A stretch of DNA of 20,222 nt from JAFGIT01 sp016929465 [NCBI: Candidatus Coatesbacteria bacterium] (GTDB lineage Bacteria; B130-G9), in assembly GCA_016929465.1 (NCBI GenBank), contig JAFGIT010000107.1:1-20222 (forward strand), given 5' to 3'. The notes beneath the pieces were generated by a model. That model was given only the letters and a program-made list of their open reading frames with translations. It had not been told where the DNA came from and made no database searches. Within the stretch, counting starts at the first letter, position 1, and each line of letters opens with the position of its first letter. Below, piece after piece: positions 1 to 7,800 of this stretch. The position numbers were made by a program, and so were the translations under genes.

Positions 1-2
1 AG

Positions 3-326
3 ATGACCTTCTATCATTATGGCAATCGTCATAGGGTGAAGCAGCGCGACCTGGGTGAATACCCAGCTCCTCCTCAAGAATCTGGCACAAGGAGATTCTG
101 CGAGAGTGGATATGGTGTATGTGATATGTGCGGGAATCTCTGGGAGTGGACGACGCAGCCTGCCATCGAGCAGTATTGCCGTTACAGCGATCCTGCGAAG
201 AGGCTCCTGCTTGGCGGCTGTGGTGGCTTCGACGGGTACGCGCCAAGCTGCAATGATATGACCGGCAATGAAATGACCTATAGCTGCGAGACATTTGGCT
301 TCAGGTGCTGCAGGGATGCTGATTGA
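3..326 (+). CDS. SUMF1/FGE-fold domain protein, C-terminal fragment
   Basis: This is the C-terminal end of a protein that starts before the window; the frame is open to the left edge, so the first Met seen is probably internal. The SUMF1 (formylglycine-generating enzyme, C-type-lectin-like) fold is recognised by the DMxGNxWEW signature, seen as DMCGNLWEW at about residues 41-49, and by the closing GFRC-RD near the stop. The fragment is unusually rich in cysteine. The GG-C-GGF...SC stretch near residue 72 lies where true formylglycine-generating enzymes carry two catalytic cysteines five residues apart, but here the spacing is different. I therefore infer a SUMF1-fold protein that need not have sulfatase-activating activity. 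No sulfatase gene is visible nearby. The fold assignment is good; function is unknown. Confidence 0.8.
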   Translation: MTFYHYGNRHRVKQRDLGEYPAPPQESGTRRFCESGYGVCDMCGNLWEWTTQPAIEQYCRYSDPAKRLLLGGCGGFDGYAPSCNDMTGNEMTYSCETFGFRCCRDAD

Positions 327-537
327 ACGAGTGCATACCTTTCCGATTCCAGGGGCCAAGTCTGAATTCATCCGGTTACATGCACCATTCATGCGACATT
401 GCTGCATCGGAAATAAAACATGTGGGCCAATTTTTGACCTACCTGCGAATGGATCGCCTATGACCCTAATGCGAGAAAAAGGGCCCTTCCGCCCTCTCAA
501 TCGGGAATGCGCGCAATTGGCAAGAAAAATGTAAGTA

Positions 538-553
538 TGGCACGAATCCTGCT
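538..553 (+). promoter_or_regulatory. sigma-54 (RpoN) promoter, -24/-12 type
   Basis: The sequence TGGCACG-AATC-CTGCT fits the sigma-54 consensus TGGCACG-N4-TTGCW with a single mismatch (C for the first T of the -12 box). The invariant GG (539-540) and GC (551-552) are both present at the required 12-base offset. It lies in a long non-coding region, points toward the secreted propeller genes, and the same window encodes a sigma-54 activator. Predicted start of transcription is near 564. I found no other site in the intergenic regions that keeps both boxes this well. Confidence 0.7.
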
Positions 554-594
554 CATACCCATTATGAGTTTGGGCGAAATAGATATGAGCAGGA
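547..594. repeat. 11-bp perfect inverted repeat with nested inner stem
   Basis: TCCTGCTCATA (547-557) is exactly complementary to TATGAGCAGGA (584-594). Between them, CCCA (558-561) can pair with TGGG (571-574), leaving a 9-base one-sided bulge (575-583). A second TATGAG copy lies at 563-568 and could compete for the left arm. The left arm overlaps the -12 box of the sigma-54 promoter, so a transcript from that promoter would lack it. It could thus act as DNA (operator, cruciform) or as an RNA fold in read-through transcripts. No T tract follows, so it is not an ordinary terminator. Confidence 0.6.
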
Positions 595-765
595 GGATGT
601 TGAGGGATGTCAATTGACGCTGATGAAACCCAAAGCAGGAATTTACATTGTGTGCGTCAGCCAATTGCAGATGTTGAGCGAGGGGGGAGCGAGGCATGCA
701 ATAGGGAATGAGATGCACTTAGTGTCTGCCTTTTTTAAGTCGAATGACTCAAATCGAATCTGAAC

Positions 766-771
766 AGGAGG
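766..771 (+). promoter_or_regulatory. Strong Shine-Dalgarno site
   Basis: A full AGGAGG lies 6 nt before the ATG at 778 and fixes that start codon for the first propeller gene. Confidence 0.85.
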
Positions 772-777
772 TGCAAA

Positions 778-2607
778 ATGGCACATCGAATCTTAGCCGC
801 AATGGCGCTGATTATCCTCGGTTTACTGTCAGTCGGAACATGCCACGCGCAGTTGGCCGACACTGCTTGGCCGTGCGCACAGCAGAATCTCCAGCGGACG
901 GGCATTTCTCCCTATACACGAGGCGATACCCCGGTCCTCAACTGGACGTATCAGGCGTCTGACAAGGTGCTGGGCACGCCAATCGTCGGGCGGGACAACA
1001 ACATATACTTCGCCACCCCGATGTTCTTATACGCTCTCAATCCCGACGGGAGCTTCAAATGGAAGGGCCAGCTACTTACAGATGCAGACGCAGGGCCTGT
1101 TCAGGACCAGAATGGAAATCTCTATCTCGCGGGCTCCAACGGGGTCGTCTATTCCATCGACGAGAGCTCTTCAGTCGATTGGGAAGAGAACATCGACGCG
1201 AACTCGACATTCGCGCCAACCATCGGCCCCGATGGGACAATTTACTTCGGCACGGACCGCTACCTACTCGCAATGTATCCCGATGGCGTGCTGAAATGGA
1301 ACTTCAGCGGAAGCTCAGGACAATACAAGAACTTCGCTGCCTCGCCGGCTATCGCAGAAGACGGCACCATTTACTGCACTTGTGAGCATGGGGACTGGCA
1401 GATGGCTCTCGTGGCGCTTTCACCCGACAAAGTGGAGCTTCACAGCCCATTTCTGACAACTAAGGTGAAGCAGATAACGCCGACGATAGCTGATGATGGG
1501 ACCGTCTATCATGTAGTCGGCTCTTTCTTCTATACGCTAAATAGCGACCTCACCGAGAGGTGGAAAGCAAGCGTAAATGGCTCGATCAACTCATCCATTG
1601 CGCTCACCAAAAGGGGAAGTGTGATCGCCACATGCTCGGACGGCAAGGTTTCCTCTTTCGATGAAGCTGGTCCCATTAATAGATGGACTCACCAGCTGGG
1701 GGGCAATGTCATCACATCGCCCGTCTCAGACACGAATGGCTACATCTATTGTGCAGGCCCCGACGGCAGCATCGACGCTCTAACCCCCGACGGCATAGAA
1801 ATCTGGCATTACAATACAGGTGGAATCATCGACTCACAGATGGCGATGGGCCCAAATGGTGAGATAATCGTCGGTCTAACGGATGGTAGAGTCCTCTCAA
1901 TAGGCTCGAGGGCAAGTGGAAATCAGCCCCCAACTCTCTCGAGTGGCAGCGTGTGGCCCGCAGTCGGATCAACCGAGTCCGAGTACCACTTTACTATTGA
2001 TTACTATGATCCTGACGGAGAAGCTCCCCTCGCCGTGAACTGCCAAATCGACTTCCTGCAATTCGTAATGGACTTTGAGAGCGGCACCGCTGACCACGGC
2101 ACCTACGGTGTACGGGTCAAACGTTTCGATGAAGGGACCCACGAATTTCACTTCTCTGCCACTGACTCCGGAGGTGCCTGGGTTCGCTATCCAGCCGGCG
2201 ACGAACGCTTCCAGGGACCGGAAGTCCAGGGTGGTTCAGTCATCGAGCCCGAGGTGTTCCTTGTTCTCGAGAAAGATACATACAGGGCCGGCGACACACT
2301 CAACCTATATGCCTACGCAAGAAACCAGGCGGATACCCCAACCTTCGTCGATGCATACTTCGCTTTCCAGTGGTGGGATGGAAGCACCTTGTTCTTCTTG
2401 CCTACCTTCTCATTGGAGCCTACGCCGATGGCATCTGGCATGCTACTCGGTGCAGACCAGGTGACTGACATGGTTCTCATTCTCTCAATGCCGGTCCCGG
2501 ATGGTCTGATGGACGCCAATTACGCTTTTCTGGGAGCCCTAACACCCTATGACAATCCGGGCTATATCTACTCGCTGACAAGAAAATACTGGCGCGTTGT
2601 CAAATAA
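778..2607 (+). CDS. Secreted PQQ-like beta-propeller protein (paralog 1)
   Basis: Predicted exported protein of 609 aa. A signal peptide (residues 1-24, hydrophobic core ending CHA) is followed by QLADTAWPC. About residues 40-370 contain repeated propeller blades of the PQQ/WD type (patterns such as GPDGTIYFGT, NPDGxxKW and ALTPDG), enough for a 7-8-bladed propeller. Residues about 378-480 look like an Ig-like domain (DYYDPDG early, then SATDSGGAWVRYP). Residues about 493-609 are a beta-rich C-terminal module (KDTYRAGDTLNLYAYA, FQWWDG) that recurs in the two downstream genes. No catalytic residues are recognised and the PQQ-like label describes the fold only; cofactor binding is not implied. 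The start is fixed by AGGAGG 6 nt upstream. It sits behind a sigma-54 promoter match and is duplicated immediately downstream. A binding or structural role on the cell surface is an inference. Confidence 0.9.
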   Translation: MAHRILAAMALIILGLLSVGTCHAQLADTAWPCAQQNLQRTGISPYTRGDTPVLNWTYQASDKVLGTPIVGRDNNIYFATPMFLYALNPDGSFKWKGQLLTDADAGPVQDQNGNLYLAGSNGVVYSIDESSSVDWEENIDANSTFAPTIGPDGTIYFGTDRYLLAMYPDGVLKWNFSGSSGQYKNFAASPAIAEDGTIYCTCEHGDWQMALVALSPDKVELHSPFLTTKVKQITPTIADDGTVYHVVGSFFYTLNSDLTERWKASVNGSINSSIALTKRGSVIATCSDGKVSSFDEAGPINRWTHQLGGNVITSPVSDTNGYIYCAGPDGSIDALTPDGIEIWHYNTGGIIDSQMAMGPNGEIIVGLTDGRVLSIGSRASGNQPPTLSSGSVWPAVGSTESEYHFTIDYYDPDGEAPLAVNCQIDFLQFVMDFESGTADHGTYGVRVKRFDEGTHEFHFSATDSGGAWVRYPAGDERFQGPEVQGGSVIEPEVFLVLEKDTYRAGDTLNLYAYARNQADTPTFVDAYFAFQWWDGSTLFFLPTFSLEPTPMASGMLLGADQVTDMVLILSMPVPDGLMDANYAFLGALTPYDNPGYIYSLTRKYWRVVK

Positions 2608-2620
2608 GAGAGGTCAGTTT

Positions 2621-2647
2621 GGGGAGGTGGGCGAAGACCACCTCCCC
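2621..2647. other. GC-rich hairpin after paralog 1
   Basis: GGGGAGGTGG (2621-2630) and CCACCTCCCC (2638-2647) form a perfect 10-bp stem with a 7-nt loop, 13 nt after the stop codon. No T tract follows on either strand, so it is either a weak or factor-assisted terminator, or an RNA 3'-end stabiliser between the two paralogs. Confidence 0.6.
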
Positions 2648-2684
2648 TCTCAAAAGCAATCGAGTGAATGATCGACCAAAAAAG

Positions 2685-2700
2685 CACAAGAAGACTTGTG
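2685..2700 (-). terminator. Weak terminator-like hairpin read on the minus strand
   Basis: CACAAG/CTTGTG form a 6-bp stem with a 4-nt loop. Read on the minus strand it is followed by six T residues. The stem is short and no minus-strand gene ends here, so this may be chance or may end an antisense transcript. Confidence 0.25.
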
Positions 2701-2866
2701 TGACAGGCGCAGGGGAGTCAATTTGAATATCGAGGGGCAGTACTCGGAGAGAAATATCCATGCCATGAACATTGAAATTGGCCAGGCAGGACGAAATGTA
2801 GAAAGCATTGCCCGGCGAGCAGCGGACGGCGCACCGGAGCCAAAATAGATCGAAAGAAAGGCGATT

Positions 2867-4696
2867 ATGATGAGGCACATGTTCTCGATTCTCGTTACAA
2901 TTCTGGTTGCCCTCGCTCTCAATTGCGAGTGCGCAGCACAGCTTGCAGATGGCGCATGGCCATGCGCGCAGCAAAACCTCCAGAGGACCGGGAGAAGCCC
3001 CAGCACAAGATTTGATACTCCAAGAGTTCAGTGGACATTCCACGCGGCGGATCAAGTTCTGGGCTCTCCAATTATTGGAATAGACAACATTATATACTTC
3101 ACCACATCAATGTTCCTATACGCAGTCAATCCCGACGGAAATATAAAATGGTCATATCAACTGCTGACTGATGCAGAAGCCGGACCGGTCCAAGGTCATG
3201 ACGGCAAGCTGTACCTCTCGGCTCGCAACGGCGAGATATACTTCTTCAACCAGGACGGAAGTCCAGAATGGCATCAGAATGTCGATGCAAATTCGACGTT
3301 TGCTCCAACAATTGGGCCGGACGGAATGATCTACTTCGGCACCGAAGAGTACCTGATGGCGATGGATGAAAACCATAAACTTCAATGGCACTTCAAAGGT
3401 GACTTGGCTCAATACAGCAACTTCGCGGCGTCACCGGCGATAGCTCCTGACGGAACCATCTATGTCACATGTACGAGACTGGAATGGCAGACAGCGCTGG
3501 TGGCGATCTCTCCCGACGGTGAGGAGGTCCACTCACCTTTCTACACAGCTAATGTACCTCAGATTACTCCCGCGATTGGGGATGATGGTGCGATCTATCT
3601 GCCTGTAGGCTCATACTTATACGCGCTGAATCCGGACCTCACCCAGAAATGGCGGTTCGTGACGAGCGGGCTTATTTCGTCCACGCCATCGATAACAGCG
3701 AACGGAGACATATTCATCTCGACGGGAGACTCACGTCTATACTGCATCTCAGAAGATGGGCCCTATGGCAAGGAGTGGTTCATACCTATGAGCGGAGGTG
3801 TCACCGCCTCCGTTGTCTCCGACGCGATGGGATTTGCATACGTTGCAGATCCGGATGGAACCTTGATTGCATTGACTCCCGATGCGGGCTTGCAGTGGTC
3901 CTTCACGCTCGGCGCTACACCGTGCGGTCAGATGGCAGTTGGCCCCGGTGGCGAGATCTTGATTGGCCTGGAGAATGGTTCTCTCGTCTGCCTCGGCTCT
4001 GTTGACAGCGGCAACACCAGGCCGTCATTGGTTGGTGGCAGCGTGTGGCCGGCAGAGGGCAATGTCGGGGATACATTCACTTTCTCAGTGGACTACTATG
4101 ACGCTGACGGGGACGCTCCGCAGACAATTTATACTTGGATTGATGATTCCGCCTTTGAGATGGAACTGACGGAGGGGACACCCGACAACGGCACCTACGA
4201 GTACGCCACTACCCTCGGTCTAGGCGAATACAAGCATTACTTCTCCGCAATGGACGCCCGTGGAGCCTGGGTGAGATATCCCGAGGGATCCAGCTCATTT
4301 CAGGGCCCGATGGTCACCGATGAGGTCGAGATCGGACCGAACCTGACGCTCGTGCTCGAAAAAGACACCTTCAGGATCGGAGACATTCACAATCTATACG
4401 CTTACGCGGAGAATCCGGGACCATCACCGAAATTCGTGGATATCTATATCGCCCTGGAGTGGTGGGATGGCAAGACCCTATTCTTTCTGCCCAGCCTGAG
4501 CACCACGCCACAGCCAATTGTGAGTAGATTTCTGCTCGAGAGTGGCGCGAAGACACCGATGTACAAGGTTCTTTCCCAGGAAATGCCTGGCATGTTGGAG
4601 GCGAATTACGCGTGGCTAGGGGTGGTTACAGCCTTTGACAATCCGAATGACATCCTCTGGTTGACGCGAAAGCACTGGCGGTTCACCGAGCGGTAG
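2867..4696 (+). CDS. Secreted PQQ-like beta-propeller protein (paralog 2)
   Basis: Predicted exported protein of 609 aa, the same length as its upstream neighbour and roughly half identical to it by eye along the whole length. The signal peptide ends CAA and is followed by QLADGAWPC, matching the first copy. Propeller blades cover about residues 40-370 (ANSTFAPTIGPDG and NFAASPAIA are shared almost unchanged), an Ig-like domain about 378-480 (DYYDADGDAP, SAMDARGAWVRYP), and the C-terminal module about 493-609 (KDTFRIGD, EWWDGKTLFFLP). The start has two consecutive ATGs (2867 and 2870) and only a weak AAAGG-type ribosome site, so it may be expressed less well than paralog 1 unless on the same transcript. 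The two copies come from an old tandem duplication. No catalytic motif is recognised. Confidence 0.9.
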   Translation: MMRHMFSILVTILVALALNCECAAQLADGAWPCAQQNLQRTGRSPSTRFDTPRVQWTFHAADQVLGSPIIGIDNIIYFTTSMFLYAVNPDGNIKWSYQLLTDAEAGPVQGHDGKLYLSARNGEIYFFNQDGSPEWHQNVDANSTFAPTIGPDGMIYFGTEEYLMAMDENHKLQWHFKGDLAQYSNFAASPAIAPDGTIYVTCTRLEWQTALVAISPDGEEVHSPFYTANVPQITPAIGDDGAIYLPVGSYLYALNPDLTQKWRFVTSGLISSTPSITANGDIFISTGDSRLYCISEDGPYGKEWFIPMSGGVTASVVSDAMGFAYVADPDGTLIALTPDAGLQWSFTLGATPCGQMAVGPGGEILIGLENGSLVCLGSVDSGNTRPSLVGGSVWPAEGNVGDTFTFSVDYYDADGDAPQTIYTWIDDSAFEMELTEGTPDNGTYEYATTLGLGEYKHYFSAMDARGAWVRYPEGSSSFQGPMVTDEVEIGPNLTLVLEKDTFRIGDIHNLYAYAENPGPSPKFVDIYIALEWWDGKTLFFLPSLSTTPQPIVSRFLLESGAKTPMYKVLSQEMPGMLEANYAWLGVVTAFDNPNDILWLTRKHWRFTER

Positions 4697-4792
4697 AGGC
4701 CCCATGACAGGATCCACTCTGGCCCAATCTGTGGCCCGAGCCGCCGGATTGGATTTCGAAATAGCGGATAAAGGGAGAGATTCAGTTAGATG

Positions 4793-4797
4793 AGGAG
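4793..4797 (+). promoter_or_regulatory. Shine-Dalgarno site of the vWA protein
   Basis: AGGAG lies 6 nt before the ATG at 4804 and supports this start over the next in-frame ATG four codons later. Confidence 0.7.
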
Positions 4798-4803
4798 ACG
4801 AAT

Positions 4804-7800
4804 ATGAACGCGACCATGAACATAAAAATAGCATTATTTGCGTTATTGATGCTAATAACAACTCAACTCGCCTACGCGGTGCCCTGCTCGGAAGACGACT
4901 ACGGATACTGGTGCTCCGCAGGACCTGCAGAAAAAGAACTCCACTTCGGATACTCCAGAAACACCGAAGAAGCCTTCTCAATTACAATGCACCAGGTCGA
5001 TGCGTCACAGTTCCCAATCATCGGTGCCTCGGTTTCCATCCTCGATGAAGAAGGATATATGATACCCGACATTCCGCCCGGCCTCTTCAGGCTGACAGAG
5101 AACAACCAGGTACTACCCTTCGAACTCGAAATGGCCGCTGGTTCCGAAGGCGGCGTGAAGATAGCTCTCGTGATAGACGTAAGCGGAAGCATGGGCGGGG
5201 AGAAGCTCTTCAATGCAAAGAATGCGGCCATGCTATTCATCAACAGCACTAAGACACTAGATAGAATGGCTATCGTCTCATACGAATCCTGGACCACTGT
5301 CATTCATGAGTTCACTTCGGTCAAGCAGGACCTGAGGGACGCGATCGGCGACCTATACGCGGGCGGCGGTACCGCCATGTATGATGGAATGCACCTTGCC
5401 CTCGACTTGACCAAGGAGGAGCGAGGTGTGAAGGCCATAATCGCCTTCACCGATGGAATGGAGAACAGCAGCAGCCATTCCAAGCAGGATGTAATCGACT
5501 ACGCAAATGAGACGGGGATTCCCATATTTACCATCGGATTCGGCAACGACGCGGACGAGGAGGAGCTGACCGACATCGCAGAACAGACCGGCGGGATATA
5601 CGGATTCGCGCCCGATGGCGATAGACTCTCACAGCTGTATTTGTATCTTGCGAAGCTGGTCGAAAACGAATACATGCTAATTTATCGCACGCCGAATGAG
5701 GAGTACGACAGACTTCCACGAGTAGTCGAAGTGTGCCTCAATTACTGGGGCGAAGAGAAGTGCACCTACGGCAGCTACAGGGCCACCGAGCCGCCAAGGA
5801 TCATACTATCAGAAGAGACCAAGGCCCTTTCTGCCCCGGGTTATTCCCACACTCCTGGCACGGCAATCGAACTGAAGGCCATCATCAGCGATGACGAGGC
5901 AGTGAAGCAGGCCCGTGTGCTCTGGAGGCAGTGCGGTTTCGAAGAGCATCCGTATCTCGAAAATGAGATGGGACTGGACCAGCAGGGCTACTATGTATGT
6001 TCGTTCCCACCGGAACGCGTGGAGTACCCGGGGATTGAGTACTTCATTCTGGCATCAGACGAGTCCACGACGGTCTCCGAACCCAGCTTCAAGCCCGAGG
6101 GCTACCCACACAAAGTAGCCGTTCGGCCAAATATCGGCCCGATAATCACTCATGTGCCCAAGCAGATGGCAGCGGTAGGCCATGACCTCTTGCTGAACAT
6201 GAGCGTCCACGATGAAACCAACTACGTCCACTCCGTGGTCGTGCTGGCCAGGCCGGTGGGAAAACTCCTGTACGAAGAATTCGAGGCCTGTCGATTTGTG
6301 GGGGACGGCAGTCATATCGCCCGCATTCCGAGAGCACTGATGGGCGAAGACGGCATGGAGTACTGCATATATGCCAACGACGATAACAGAGTGTCCTCCT
6401 GGCACGGCTCACCCGACCAGCCGCACTTCATAAGGCCCCACCTCATGTCCCAGTATCCGCTTTATGTCTATGCCAAGGACAAGGCCGGCACGGAGATGCC
6501 TTTGGCCGGCGCGAGCGTTTATTTGAATGGAGAGTTCGCAGGTTCGACCGATGCCCTGGGGATGCTCGTTCTGGAATCACTCGACCTGGACGACGAGTTG
6601 TTTGCCATCAAGAGCGATGCCGCGAGCATCATCTCGACAAGGGGCGACCATCAGGATGTTGACGGCACGAGCTTCGTCATGGACCTTCATAACGGATCAT
6701 TCACCCGAAGCCAGGGATTCAAGGCCTTCGTCACGAGGGACCTCGTCCCGAGCACTCCTGACAACAGACAGTCGATCTTGATGTCGAACGTCACGATCGG
6801 TGTGAATTTGGTCGTGTCCATAGAGTTTGACGCCAGTGCAGCTTATATCGCGGACGTCGTCTCCGGGCTGAGCGCTGTCTCCGACCTCCTATTCGACGCT
6901 ACCAATGGGCAATTCAGAATAAATGATGTGGCGATATACGATGGCAAAGAGTGTTGGCAGAATGCTGACATCCGCATCTCGGCATCGAATTCGACCAAGC
7001 CATTCGCTGCCATCGGTGGGATCGATCGCACCCCCGATTGGTTGAGCAGCGAATGCTGCACTATTCCATGGGGATTCACGCGAGCCGACGGCCCACTCGC
7101 GGACAACAGCCTCGAGCGGCTCAATGTGACGGCTCCGGCGAATCCCGCCTATTTCACGGACCGGCACCTGACAACCGAATTGACTCACCTTCTCGCCCAC
7201 TACCTCTTTTCCCTGTTGGATGAGAATGTGGACGGCAATGGAGATGCGATCAGCGATAGAACAGCAGACACGCCGAAGAGACCACGCAACTTCGGATTGA
7301 TGGATACTCCATACCTGGCGGCCGAGCTATCTTCGTGGAATGAGTACCCGGGCGAGTTTTCTGCGAACGCAATAGTCGATGATGACGCGCCCTATGCGAC
7401 ATTGCAGATGTTCGAGACCGGCCTACCGTGCTGGTCAAGGATCGAGCAGACCTTCGAGAGCATCTCCTGGAGCGACTCGGACTACGATATAGACATCGCT
7501 GTCCCCGGAGCAGTCTTCTATGCTCAAAACGGCGAGGATACGGAGGTCCCAGGGCCCTTCGGAGCAGGCGGTTTGGGCGAGATAACTATATCCAACAAAG
7601 AAGTGGGAGCCTTCGATGTGACCCTCCTGCTTTCCTTCGAGCAGCAGCTGATTCCAGACGCTTCAGTCTTCGTGGAGGGGGATAGACTGTCATTCAAAGG
7701 TCGGACGGATGAGGACGGTAGAATCATCCTGATGGGAGTCGAACCCGGCCAACAGATGAAGTGCTATGCGGCCAATAAGGAATGGCTCTCGCCTTCCTAT

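Larger units (their letters stand above)
327..777. other. 451-bp non-coding region upstream of the propeller genes
   Basis: No convincing gene is seen here; short reading frames lack recognisable motifs or good ribosome sites. It holds a sigma-54 promoter match (538-553), an 11-bp inverted repeat (547-557/584-594) and the ribosome site of the next gene (766-771). A weak 5-bp hairpin at 480-495 is followed by a T-rich run only when read on the minus strand. If transcription starts about 12 bases after the sigma-54 -12 element, the downstream gene has a leader of roughly 210 nt. The leader contains a T6 run at 731-736 preceded by only a weak distant inverted repeat. Confidence 0.7.

Noticed and set aside
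480-495. 5-bp hairpin with a T-rich run on the minus strand
   Set aside because: Short stem and no minus-strand gene ending here.
614-619. TTGACG as a sigma-70 -35 box
   Set aside because: No acceptable -10 at 16-18 bases; the sigma-54 match is far better.
692-736. AGGCA/TGCCT inverted repeat followed by T6, as an attenuator in the leader
   Set aside because: The stem is only 5 bp with a 30-nt loop, too weak to claim.
4709-4724. GG-N10-GC pattern before the vWA gene as a second sigma-54 promoter
   Set aside because: Only the invariant pairs and a few other bases fit; too weak against the consensus.
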